This document shows, piece by piece, positions 7,164-14,699 of a stretch of 24,723 nt of DNA. Both the position numbers and the translations under genes were made by a program. Under the pieces are notes generated by a model that was given only the letters and a program-made list of their open reading frames with translations, had not been told where the DNA came from and searched no databases. This DNA comes from an uncultured Collinsella sp. (GTDB taxonomy: Bacteria > Actinomycetota > Coriobacteriia > Coriobacteriales > Coriobacteriaceae): NCBI GenBank assembly GCA_958403385.1, contig CATXXC010000027.1:1-24723 (forward strand), in the 5' to 3' direction. The stretch's first letter is position 1. The number at the start of each line of letters is the position of its first letter.

Positions 7164-7217
7164 GGTGGCTCATTGAGCTACCTCCAAGTGCCGGGGGAGT
7201 CCCCCGGCTATTTTTTT
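7164..7217 (+). ncRNA. Structured RNA ending in a terminator, upstream of DUF3800 gene (copy 1)
   Basis: Hairpin 1 is GGTGGCTC/GAGCTACC (7164-7171, 7175-7182) around ATT. After CTCCAAGT comes hairpin 2, GCCGGGGG/CCCCCGGC (7190-7197, 7201-7208), followed by a run of seven T, a strong intrinsic terminator. Copy 2 (13817-13764, minus) keeps CAGCTACCTCCAAGTGCC-type sequence. It swaps one stem pair (GCTC/GAGC to GCTG/CAGC), a compensatory change that argues for RNA structure. The terminator lies 24 nt before the DUF3800 ribosome site, so only read-through transcripts reach the gene. Candidate RNA motifs named after DUF3800 are known in this setting; which one this matches cannot be checked here. 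Confidence 0.75.
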
Positions 7218-7240
7218 ATCCATTCCATTAGGAGTCCCCA

Positions 7241-7915
7241 TTGGCCAAGGAGCTCAGCATCTTCGTCGACGAGAGCGGCGACCGCGGCGGCAAGGCTCGC
7301 TACTATCTGCTCACGCTCGTCTTCCACAACCAGGCAGACAGCATCGCCGAAGCGGTCACGGGATATGAGGCCAAGCTCGCCAGGGCCGACCTCCCCAACA
7401 TCCCGTTTCACTCCGAGCCCCTCATGAACGGGCACAAGGACTATGAGTTTCTCGGCATCGAGCAGCGCAAGGCCATGCTCGCCTACTTCTCCTCGTTTGT
7501 CCGCAGACTTCCCATCTCCTATACAACGTTCGTCTACCGCCGCAGCCAGTTCGAAGACCCGACAAGGCTAATGGAGCGCATGGGGCGCGACATCTCCTCC
7601 GCCATGGTTGAGCACTTGGACTTCTTCCAGTCCTTCGACGATGTGAAGGTCTATTACGACAACGGTCAGGACATCGTCAAGCAAGCGCTCGACCGCTCAG
7701 TGGGCAAGGTCCTCTCAAAGGGAGTTGTCCGGCGCCGCAAGGCCTCGATGACCGACTACCGCCTCGAGCAAGTGGCGGATTACCTCTGTACCATCGAACT
7801 CGCCTTGGTCAAGTACGAGGCCAAGGAGAGCGGCGAGACGTACAACAAGTTCTTCGGCGGTGTCGGCTCTTTCAAGAGGAACTGGCTCAAGCAAGCCCGC
7901 AGCAAGCGGATATAG
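7241..7915 (+). CDS. DUF3800 protein (copy 1)
   Basis: A 224-residue DUF3800-family protein, thought to adopt an RNase H-like fold. The hallmark LSIFVDESGD lies at residues 5-14, with VKVYYDNGQDIVKQAL and the C-terminal QVADYLCTIELALVKYE containing the further conserved acidic positions. The TTG start at 7241 is supported by AGGAG 6 nt upstream and by the identical TTG start and equal length of copy 2. It follows the structured RNA and terminator. Family members are frequent in defence islands; a toxin or nuclease role guarded by the leader RNA is inference. About 240 bp after it (to 8158) show no gene. Confidence 0.88.
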   Translation: MAKELSIFVDESGDRGGKARYYLLTLVFHNQADSIAEAVTGYEAKLARADLPNIPFHSEPLMNGHKDYEFLGIEQRKAMLAYFSSFVRRLPISYTTFVYRRSQFEDPTRLMERMGRDISSAMVEHLDFFQSFDDVKVYYDNGQDIVKQALDRSVGKVLSKGVVRRRKASMTDYRLEQVADYLCTIELALVKYEAKESGETYNKFFGGVGSFKRNWLKQARSKRI

Positions 7916-8158
7916 GCGGTTCCGCGCCTCCGCAGGGAGCGGTCATCTCTCCTCCGGCCAGGAGTCCCAAGCGGCACGCCTCGAGCATCGATGGCGAAAC
8001 GCAAGCGATGGCGTCGCAGGCGCCTCGTGCGCTAGAGTGTCCATGTGGTCATCTCCTATCGTCTCAGCGTGGTAGCTGAAGATTCTAGACGCTGGCCACA
8101 CCCCTTTTCCGGGGTGCTAGCACCAACGTTTAGCACACAAGGAGTTTGACGAGATGGC

Positions 8159-8743
8159 TCAGCGAGTATTGAATCTATCTGCCCATGCTGCCACGTCGAA
8201 TAACTCCAGATTGGGGTAACTGACCGTTTCGCCCGTTTCTTTAAGACAGGCCTCTGCGGCGTCGCACAGTGAGCTCGCAAGCGATGCCGCATCAACGCGG
8301 AACGTCACGCTCTTAGTCGCGCGCTCCCCGTTCTTGGACGACGGCCAGGAAGAGCGGAGGGCGTTGCACCCGTGGAGAACGAGCTCGAACTTGTAGTTGT
8401 AGTCGAAGTTCTCGTCTTTCTCTGGAGCATCGACCGGCACATCGTAGTCGCCCGAATGCAACAGGGAGCACCGGAGCTTCCAGCACATCTTCCCATTAAA
8501 TATTTGACCTGGAATCGTTTCACCTTCGTTCGGGGGGTCTCCCGAAAACAGGAAGTCGTTTGCCGCCCAGTCATCAAACCACTTCGCATACTGCCGCCGC
8601 GCCGCTCTCTTCCCGTTATGAAGGATGAGATTGGGATAAAGAAGCTGCCCCATGGCGTCGGGAATGGTAAGGGAAGACATAAGGGCTGGGATAAGGCAGT
8701 CCTTCTCGATTGCGTCTCGAACCGAGCTGATGAGGGACCTCAT
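8159..8743 (-). CDS. HEPN-like hypothetical protein paired with DUF1883-TIR
   Basis: A 194-residue soluble protein without a named family. The segment CWKLRCSLLHSGDYDV contains R91-x4-H96, the spacing used by HEPN ribonucleases (R-x4-6-H), and HGCNALRSSW follows. It starts 14 bp after the TIR stop; its ribosome site AGGAG overlaps the stop codon of the TIR gene, implying translational coupling. It therefore forms a two-gene unit with the TIR protein. It may be a partner effector, or an antitoxin-like modulator; the sequence does not decide. Confidence 0.65.
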   Translation of the reverse strand: MRSLISSVRDAIEKDCLIPALMSSLTIPDAMGQLLYPNLILHNGKRAARRQYAKWFDDWAANDFLFSGDPPNEGETIPGQIFNGKMCWKLRCSLLHSGDYDVPVDAPEKDENFDYNYKFELVLHGCNALRSSWPSSKNGERATKSVTFRVDAASLASSLCDAAEACLKETGETVSYPNLELFDVAAWADRFNTR

Positions 8744-8757
8744 GCAGGATCACGCTC

Positions 8758-9525
8758 CTAAGCCCCAAGTATCATTTGACTGATCTCTGAAGCAATATCC
8801 TCCACGGTGTCGGTTGCCGTGTTGCGCGCGAGCTTGTCCGCAAGAGAGGGGCTGAACTCTATAACTTCCTTCTTGGAGATGTGGTGCCAAATCGGAAGCA
8901 ATATCTGGTCACCTGTGACAGCACGGGTAATGAGACCATCAAGCTCATAGTTGGTCCAGCCCTTCCTGATAAAATTGGGCGAGATGACGACTATGCCAAA
9001 CCGGCTTTTTGCTAGTCCCTGATCAATCTTCCTTCTTAAGCTATCACCAATATGGAGCTCAAACTCGTCGTACCAAACTTTGAGGCCGGCTTTGCGAAGG
9101 GCGTTGGCCAGCGGTCTGACGACCTCCTCTTTATCCTCCGATGCGTGAGAGATGAATACGTCATAGACCTCATCGTCGGCAAAAGCACCGTCAACCTGAT
9201 GTATTAGCGAGGGAGCGGAGCTAAGAGGAAGATTCCTCGCCTGGGGAAGCGCGCCTGGCAAGACCGAGACGGACGCAGAGACGTGGCCCTTTAGGCCGCC
9301 GAGGTCAACCGTGATGTACCAATGGCCCGAACGCGGAATCTTCACCCTCCAAGGGGATCGTTTCACCAATCCGCCGTAGTAACGGTGCTGCTGGCCTTTG
9401 CGAAACTTCTGCAGGTTTGCACTATCCATTAGACGAACGTTGGCCGCATTTCCTTTTATCTGAACCTCGACCAACTCTCCGCTACGACGCTGGCCGAGAT
9501 CCCATTGCTGAAACTTCAGGGACAT
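8758..9525 (-). CDS. DUF1883 and TIR domain protein
   Basis: A 255-residue protein with an N-terminal DUF1883 beta domain (about 1-90: EVQIKGNAANVRLMDSANLQKFRKG, later GHWYITVDLGG) and a C-terminal TIR domain (about 120-235). The TIR begins YDVFISHASEDKEEVVRPLA and continues with LKVWYDEFELHIGDSLRRKID. The candidate catalytic glutamate is E194 in WTNYELDGL. DUF1883-TIR fusions are a recognised architecture, and TIR domains of this type are usually NAD+-processing immune effectors. The start is firm: AAGGAGGA precedes the ATG by 2-3 nt. It heads a two-gene minus-strand operon with the HEPN-like gene. Confidence 0.88.
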   Translation of the reverse strand: MSLKFQQWDLGQRRSGELVEVQIKGNAANVRLMDSANLQKFRKGQQHRYYGGLVKRSPWRVKIPRSGHWYITVDLGGLKGHVSASVSVLPGALPQARNLPLSSAPSLIHQVDGAFADDEVYDVFISHASEDKEEVVRPLANALRKAGLKVWYDEFELHIGDSLRRKIDQGLAKSRFGIVVISPNFIRKGWTNYELDGLITRAVTGDQILLPIWHHISKKEVIEFSPSLADKLARNTATDTVEDIASEISQMILGA

Positions 9526-9550
9526 AGTCCTCCTTGTCTTGAATAGCTAC

Positions 9551-10720
9551 CTATACCGTCAGCAAGCCCTGCTCGAACACGTTCGGGGACAGGAACTTGC
9601 GGTACTTCGGCTTGTCCTTCTCGTCGAGTCCGATGACGACCTCGATGGTTCCTCGCTCGCGGTCGATGCCCACGACCTCGCCGCAGCCGAAAGCCTTGTG
9701 GAAAACGGTGTCTCCCGACTCCAGAGCGTCAAGCTTCTCCTGAGTGTCGACCGAGGCTCGCTCCACTCGGGAACTGTCATCTCGGGGAAGCCCCTAAGCC
9801 ACCAAGCGGAGCGATCGCCGGTCGCCTCGCTGCCGCGCAGGCTGAACTCAAAGCGGGCGCCCTGGTTCTCGAGCTCGCCCATCTTGGCGTCGAGCTCGCC
9901 ACCGCCAACGACCCAGAGACAACCGTCCTTCCCGCGCGCGTCGATGAGCTCCAGCCTCTCATCGGCCAGAGCGTCGTAGACCCAGTCGCGCTTCGAGGGA
10001 GTACCGCCCATCGCCTTCGCCTCACGTGGCGCGCTCGCGGAATCCCGGCTTCCGCCGAGGTCGAGTACCCGCACACGCCTCTTCGGCTTCTCGCCACCAC
10101 CAGCAGAGCCATCGCGAGCGCCCGCGATCTCGCTCGCGACCACCATCGCGTTGTTGCGGTCCCTCATGGTGCCGTCTGGGTTGAGCAACGAGTCCTGCAA
10201 CTTCATCTGGGCGTAGTCCTCGGCGGAGAGCGTCGTATCGAACAGGCCGACGCTCGAGTCGTACTCGTGGCGGTTGAGACCCGTGCACTCAAGCAAAGCG
10301 TCCTCGTACAGGCGGAACTTGTACACGGCGTCGTTCATAACCGAGTCGCGGAACACTCCCAGGGAGACGAGCAGCTCGAAGTCCTTGACCGAGAGGCCCG
10401 TGACCTTCTTGAACAAGCCCGGCTCCAGCTGCGCGATCACGCCCTTAAGGCACTGCTCGCGGTAGTCCGTGAGGTACATGGAAGGCGTAGCGCATGTACT
10501 CGTTAGGGCTCTTGCGATAGAGGTTACCGACCACGGCAAGCTTGCGGCACAGGACTTCGGCCAGGAAGTCGCCGTCGCCGCATGCGGGCTCCAGGAAGCG
10601 GCTCTCGATGCGCTCCGTCTCCTGCTTGACCATGTCCAGCATGACGTTCACCTCACGCTCGTTGGTAAACACCTCGCCATGCTCTTGCACACGCTGTTTT
10701 GATTTGACCTGTGCGGACAC
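9551..10720 (-). pseudogene. Collapsed restriction-modification/helicase gene
   Basis: Three pieces in successive frames are visible. From a GTG at 10720 with an AGGAG site, 75-80 codons encode the N-terminus of an N6-adenine methylase-type protein (HGEVFTNEREVNVMLDMV, then the SAM-like FLEPACGDGDFL). At about 10482 the sequence jumps to another frame encoding a large-protein C-terminal region (YLTDYREQCLKGVIAQLEPGLF, later LWVVGGGELDAKMGEL, GDRSAWWLRGFP). Near 9775 a second frameshift leads to GDTVFHKAFGCGEVVGID...FEQGLLTV, a helicase-type C-terminal module. The middle is missing, so it is an internally deleted, frameshifted remnant. Whether the two outer parts came from one gene or two is unclear. 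Confidence 0.7.
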
Positions 10721-11058
10721 ATCCGCTCCTATAGAAGTCGCCGGTTAAGAGTGGCGAGTGTACAAGGCGACCCCTCGCTTCCCGCATTATATCAACCGAA
10801 TGGGACCTCTCTTACATTACGAGACGGTTGTTATCGTCAAGCAACGGCTTTCTTGGCTGACACGAATTAGTCACTTATCTGCTTCCCGCCCCCGCACAGC
10901 CAGTCGCTACCGCTGCTGTCCATTCCGGGTTGATCCGCCAGCGCCGTTATGCGGGGCGGCAGGCGCTCCGTCCGTCTACCGTAAGGGTTCGAAGCCCAAG
11001 GAGGCGGCTAATTCCTCCGCGCGATAATATGGGCGAAAGGCCCTGGAAGGAAGGCTAT
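10721..11058. other. Intergenic region without a recognisable gene
   Basis: This gap separates the divergent methylase remnant and the Mrr-like gene, so it should hold promoters for both. I see no convincing RNA gene, repeat or coding frame. The 5' extension of the Mrr frame into this gap (to 10930) is arginine-rich and lacks a ribosome site. Confidence 0.5.
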
Positions 11059-12045
11059 ATGGACACCTGGATGATTCGCGCGGGTCGCGGCGGCGTATAC
11101 GCCAAGAGTTGGGTCGAGACCGGCATCGTCGGCATCGGCTGGGACTTCGACGGCGCCGATATCGCCTCCATGTCGCACGACCAGCTCCGCCAGGCCTATG
11201 CGAGCGCGCACCCGGACTACAGCACCGGAAAGGTCGGCCAAGCGGCGAGCCAGACGGCCAAGTTCGCGCACGACATAGTCAAGGGCGCTACTGTGATTAC
11301 CTACGACCCGGAGGATCGCCTCTACCACATCGGAAAGGTCACCGGTGAGTGCACGCCCACGGACGAGATTGATGGTGTCACCTACAAGCGCACTGTTGAG
11401 TGGAAGCGCACGGCGCCGCGTGACCTCCTCGCCGCGTCATCGCGCAACAGCCTGGGCAGCCTCACCACCATCTTTGGCATCTCGCCCGGGGTCGCCTCAG
11501 ATCTCGGCCATGCTGCAGGGTCCGCCGGGAAGGCTGCCACGCCTGACGAGGCTGTTTCCGACGTCGATGATGACGAGGCCCGCTTCGCTACCTACGACGA
11601 CGGCATCGAGCGCATCAAGGATCGCGCGCTCTCACTTGGCTGGGATGAGATGGAGCAGCTCGTGGCAGGTCTCTTGCGCTCCATGGGCTATCACGCGGAA
11701 GTCACGCCCAAGGGGCCAGACGGCGGGCGTGACGTCGTGGCCTCGCCCGATCCGCTGGGCCTTGAGTCGCCGCGCATCATCGCTGAGGTCAAGCACCGCA
11801 AAGGCCCTATGGGTGCCCCGCAGGTCCGCGCTTTCATCGGCGGCCTTCGTGCCGGCGACCGAGGACTTTACGTGTCAACGGGTGGCTTCACCAAGGAGGC
11901 GCGATACGAGGCCGACCGTGCCAACGTGCCAGTGCGCCTGCTCGACCTCGACGGGCTCGTGAAGCTCTACGTCGACTCCTACGACAACGCGGGCGCGGAG
12001 ACCCGCTCGCTGCTGCCGCTTACCCGCATCTGGTGGCCGGCATAA
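11059..12045 (+). CDS. Mrr-like restriction endonuclease
   Basis: A 328-residue protein with a C-terminal Mrr_cat-type PD-(D/E)xK nuclease domain (about 195-315). Visible catalytic residues are D225 in GPDGGRDVVA and the E243-V-K245 pair in IIAEVKHRKG, plus Q255 in PQVRAF. The N-terminal 120 residues (WMIRAGRGGVYAKSWVETGIVGIGWD) form a small sensor-like domain often fused to Mrr nucleases. Mrr enzymes cut methylated or otherwise modified foreign DNA. The start ATG 11059 is chosen for GGAAGGAAGG upstream; the longer frame from 10930 is rejected. It is followed 15 bp later by the glycine-rich partner gene. Confidence 0.85.
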   Translation: MDTWMIRAGRGGVYAKSWVETGIVGIGWDFDGADIASMSHDQLRQAYASAHPDYSTGKVGQAASQTAKFAHDIVKGATVITYDPEDRLYHIGKVTGECTPTDEIDGVTYKRTVEWKRTAPRDLLAASSRNSLGSLTTIFGISPGVASDLGHAAGSAGKAATPDEAVSDVDDDEARFATYDDGIERIKDRALSLGWDEMEQLVAGLLRSMGYHAEVTPKGPDGGRDVVASPDPLGLESPRIIAEVKHRKGPMGAPQVRAFIGGLRAGDRGLYVSTGGFTKEARYEADRANVPVRLLDLDGLVKLYVDSYDNAGAETRSLLPLTRIWWPA

Positions 12046-12060
12046 GGAAGGGTGAGAGCC

Positions 12061-12693
12061 ATGATTCAACAGGTGGCATTCGAAGTTCCGGCGGAGATTG
12101 CAGTAAAGCTCGCAACGGGCGAACTCATCCAGTATGGCGGCGTTGTGCGCGACCTCAGCGGACGCATCGTAAAGCATCTCAAGCCGGCCAACGTAGCCGA
12201 CGGTACCAACGCAGCCAAGCAGGTTGCGGTTAAGGCCCTGGCGGTAGCCAAGGAAAACAAGGAGCTCGCCGTGGGCGCGCTGGTAGTTGCGGGAGTCGCC
12301 GGCGTCGGAGGCGCAGCGTATGGGGTCGTCTCCCATATCAAGCACAGAAAAGCCCTGGAGGAGCAGAAAGGCGCGATGGACGCCTTCAACGCGACGTTTA
12401 CCGACTATCTTTCCGCCCTCGACAAGGGTGAACTAACCGTCGAGACGATCGATGGACTCGAAACGGCAATGGACGGACTCGGCGGCGAGAAGGGCTTCAC
12501 GGTCGAGATCGAGGGCGACCAGTTTATGTCGCTCGTCAAGGCAGTCCGAGACTATACGGATCGCTTTGCCAAGGCGAACGGGATGAAGCCGGAGGCGCCC
12601 GTCCTCAAAATCTTCGACAAGCGACCGAACGATCTGGGCGGTCTACGCGACTGTCTCGCTACCCAGAGGGAGATACTGTCCCAGGCGGCCTAG
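12061..12693 (+). CDS. Mrr-linked protein with glycine-rich hydrophobic segment
   Basis: A 210-residue protein, not recognised as a named family. The N-terminal 40 residues (VAFEVPAEIAVKLATGELIQYGGVVRDLSGRIVKHL) precede a hydrophobic, glycine/alanine-rich stretch ELAVGALVVAGVAGVGGAAY (about residues 69-88) able to insert into a membrane. A soluble helical C-terminus follows (DALNAFTDYLSAL-like, then LVKAVRDYTDRF). The ATG at 12061 is chosen because GGAAGG lies at proper spacing; the GTG at 12052 would overlap it. It begins 15 bp after the Mrr-like nuclease, so the two are co-transcribed and probably act together, perhaps as nuclease and membrane-active or regulatory partner (inference). Confidence 0.7.
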   Translation: MIQQVAFEVPAEIAVKLATGELIQYGGVVRDLSGRIVKHLKPANVADGTNAAKQVAVKALAVAKENKELAVGALVVAGVAGVGGAAYGVVSHIKHRKALEEQKGAMDAFNATFTDYLSALDKGELTVETIDGLETAMDGLGGEKGFTVEIEGDQFMSLVKAVRDYTDRFAKANGMKPEAPVLKIFDKRPNDLGGLRDCLATQREILSQAA

Positions 12694-12837
12694 CAATCGA
12701 AAAGCGCTTTTCCCTGCCACCCACCACCACACGGCCAGCCATGGCCGAAGCCGGCGCCGCCCAGATTCTCGCCGATTGCCGTCGGGAGAGCCTGCCCTAC
12801 GTCGGGCCGACTCCGCGCAGAAGCAGAACATCAACGC

Positions 12838-12954
12838 ATGAGGGCGTCCTTCCTGGGATTGCCAGCACAAGGCAGGTTGCTGCCGATTTTCGTGATGCTG
12901 GGTGTAGCGGTCGTATGCGCCCTCGTGGCCATTAGACGCTTCCGCTGGGAATAG
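12838..12954 (+). pseudogene. Possible ABC-2 permease C-terminal remnant
   Basis: A 38-codon frame ends LLPIFVMLGVAVVCALVAIRRFRWE-stop, one transmembrane helix followed by the RRFRWE-type tail typical of ABC-2 transporter permeases. There is no ribosome site, and nothing upstream in frame continues the family. I read it as debris; an independent small membrane peptide is possible but unsupported. The remaining 12694-13070 sequence has no other gene. Confidence 0.3.
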
Positions 12955-13035
12955 CGCACAATAGGCAGGACGGGACAGGCGATGCGAAGCCCGATCGAAG
13001 CAAAGCGGGAGGAAAATTAGCTCGTTGCCTCCTAT

Positions 13036-13074
13036 AAAAAGGAGACTCAAATGGACAAGAGCGTCATTCGCTAA
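13036..13074 (+). pseudogene. Truncated gene start (ribosome site plus seven codons)
   Basis: AAAAAGGAG with ideal spacing precedes ATG 13051, but the frame encodes only MDKSVIR before a stop at 13072-13074. This falls where the minus-strand DUF3800 gene ends. The likely reading is that arrival of the DUF3800 module cut off a gene that continued rightwards. A leader peptide is an alternative but no gene follows on this strand. Confidence 0.35.
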
Positions 13075-13745
13075 ATAGCCTTGCGCCTCGCCTGTTTGAG
13101 CCAATTCCTCTTAAAGGGGCCGACTCCGCCGAAGAATTTGTTGTAGGTTTCTCCGTCTTCCTTCGCAGCGTATTTGATGGCCGCCAGCTCGATCGTGCAT
13201 AGGTAGTCTGCGGCCTGTTCGAGCCGATAGTCGGTCATCGATGTCTTGCGGCGCTCCAAGACGCCCTTGGAGAGGGCGAACCCGAAGGACTGGTCGAGAG
13301 CCTTCTTGACGATGTCCTGGCCGTTGTCGTAATAGACCTTCACGTCGTTGAACGCCTGAAAGAAGTCGAGGTGGTCGAACAGGAGCCCGGAGACGTCCCG
13401 CTTCATGCGGGCGGTGAGCTTCGTGAGGTCATCGAACTCGCTTCTTCGGTATGCGAACGTCGCGTACTTGATGGGGAGCCTCTGCACGAGGACGTTGAAC
13501 GAGTAGAGCATCTTCTTCCGCTGTTCGAGGGACATTCCTCGGTAAGGTCCATGGCCGTTCAGCAGTGGCTCGGAATGAAACGGTATGTTCGGCAGATCCG
13601 ACCTGAGGAGGGACTCTTCGTAGCGCGCAACTTTGTCGGATATGGAATCGGCCTGGTCATGGATTACGAGCATGAGCAAGTAGCAGCGCGCTTTTCCGCC
13701 ACGGTCTCCGCTCTCGTCGACGAATATGCTCAGGTCTCGCGCCAA
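13071..13745 (-). CDS. DUF3800 protein (copy 2)
   Basis: A second 224-residue DUF3800 protein, highly similar along its whole length to the copy at 7241-7915 (LSIFVDESGDRGGKARCYLL; VKVYYDNGQDIVKKALDQS; MTDYRLEQAADYLCTIELA; NKFFGGVGPFKRNWLKQAR). The start is set at TTG 13745, the position equivalent to copy 1. An ATG at 13793 would place the terminator hairpin inside the coding region. It is oriented opposite to copy 1, about 6 kb away, and is preceded by the same promoter-RNA-terminator leader. The two proteins differ at many positions, so this is an old duplication or two separate acquisitions. Confidence 0.88.
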   Translation of the reverse strand: MARDLSIFVDESGDRGGKARCYLLMLVIHDQADSISDKVARYEESLLRSDLPNIPFHSEPLLNGHGPYRGMSLEQRKKMLYSFNVLVQRLPIKYATFAYRRSEFDDLTKLTARMKRDVSGLLFDHLDFFQAFNDVKVYYDNGQDIVKKALDQSFGFALSKGVLERRKTSMTDYRLEQAADYLCTIELAAIKYAAKEDGETYNKFFGGVGPFKRNWLKQARRKAI

Positions 13746-13763
13746 TACAACGCCCCCAGATAG

Positions 13764-13817
13764 AACAAAAGCCGGGGGATAAGCCCCCGGCACTTGGAGG
13801 TAGCTGAATCAGCCATC
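13764..13817 (-). ncRNA. Structured RNA ending in a terminator, upstream of DUF3800 gene (copy 2)
   Basis: On the minus strand, hairpin 1 (13817-13799) has the core GCTG-ATT-CAGC followed by TACCTCCAAGT, then the hairpin GCCGGGGG/CCCCCGGC (13791-13784, 13778-13771) and TTTTGTTC. Spacing and sequence match copy 1, while one stem pair is exchanged in a compensatory way. The outer stem has one A-C mismatch here. The RNA precedes the DUF3800 start by about 20 nt. Confidence 0.75.
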
Positions 13818-13823
13818 AAAACC

Positions 13824-13852
13824 TATATATCACGCCTGTGATGGTATTTCAA
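13824..13852 (-). promoter_or_regulatory. Promoter of DUF3800-associated RNA, copy 2
   Basis: On the minus strand TTGAAA (13852-13847) and TATATA (13829-13824) are 17 bp apart, the same geometry as copy 1. Transcription would begin a few bases before the first RNA hairpin. Confidence 0.65.
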
Positions 13853-13974
13853 GAACCGCTCGAACAACCACGCGAGCCGACCCCTGATTGCCTCCGTTTT
13901 CCTCGAGACGGCGAGATTCTTTACTCCCTATTAACCACCTGGGGAAACGCCGTACGGAGACCGCAAAAATGCCC

Positions 13975-13995
13975 ATTGAGTTCGATTTGAGTTTC
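13975..13995 (-). repeat. AACTCAA direct-repeat pair, right end of interval 2
   Basis: Read on the minus strand this is AACTCAAATCGAACTCAA, the inverted counterpart of the motif at 5913-5933 (17 of 18 bp). A GGGGACAAAAA word (14026-14036) lies just beyond it. The 13853-14168 stretch has no gene. Confidence 0.5.
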
Positions 13996-14168
13996 ACGGG
14001 TCCCGAAACGGCTCCCTTTCGCCCTGGGGACAAAAACCGCACGTCCACTCACTTGGGATAAACACATGTCGGCTCCAATCTTCATTGGAGCCGACATATC
14101 AAATTAGAGGTTTATTGGGGTAATCATTATCGTTTAAATGATTTACACCCATATAACTAAGGAAAATT

Positions 14169-14188
14169 CTACTCCAACTCAATCGTTG
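14169..14188 (-). other. guaA-tail-like attachment core 3
   Basis: CTACTCCAACTCAATCGTTG reads on the minus strand as A-T-I-E-L-E-stop, one base from the GMP synthase ending ATIEWE. It is the most complete guaA-like tail of the four, extending the similarity beyond the 12-bp core. No guaA body is attached. Confidence 0.5.
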
Positions 14189-14203
14189 CATTGCCCGTTT
14201 TCA

Positions 14204-14505
14204 TGTAGTCAGCAGGGCAGGTGAGCTGGGACTTCCTCTACTCTCCTATCTCGAAAACCGTGTAGTCACCATGTAGTCGGCGGTGACTACACGCTCTGTA
14301 GTCACTTGGGGAGAGTATTTTCGCCCGACCGAAGAGTGACATGTATGACCTGCGGAAACAGAGTTCGATTGCGCACAACTGACTACATGGGCGAAAGCGT
14401 CGCCGACGAGGTGGAGCGCTCCCCGAGCCAAGAGTGACGATTCTGAGCGAAGAGCGACAGCGTTGAGCTGGGAAAATGCAAATCCTCATATGTCTAGTGA
14501 CTACA
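14204..14505. repeat. TGTAGTC / GAGTGAC word array, left end of interval 3
   Basis: TGTAGTC occurs at 14204, 14261, 14272 and 14297. The inverse GACTAC(A) occurs at 14285, 14381 and 14499. GAGTGAC occurs at 14334 and 14432. The region 14189-14699 has no gene and is AT-richer than its surroundings. The same words reappear, mostly inverted, at 18724-19144. Confidence 0.6.
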
Positions 14506-14699
14506 AGGGGGCTATCAGTTGCCATGGCTTTAGTTGCGCACATCCTCCCCAGCAATCCTAGCCTCACCCTGAGTCTAACGACATCTGCGTATACATTCAT
14601 TGAGAGCAGAGAGCCACTCTACTTGAAGAGAGCACAATTAAACTTAGCAAATTAAGAATATAAGATACCTAGATCGTTTCGTTGAAAGGCAAGGTAGGA

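Noticed and set aside
10985..10997. GGGTTCGAAGCCC resembling a tRNA T-arm
   Set aside because: No matching acceptor, D or anticodon arm can be built around it; probably chance in GC-rich DNA.
13746..13793. 16-residue N-terminal extension of the second DUF3800 protein
   Set aside because: It would translate through the terminator hairpin; copy 1 and equal protein length support the TTG at 13745.
7129..13852. Inverted DUF3800 modules as the ends of one composite transposon
   Set aside because: DUF3800 is not a transposase, no terminal repeats or target duplications are seen, and the modules look like independent cargo.
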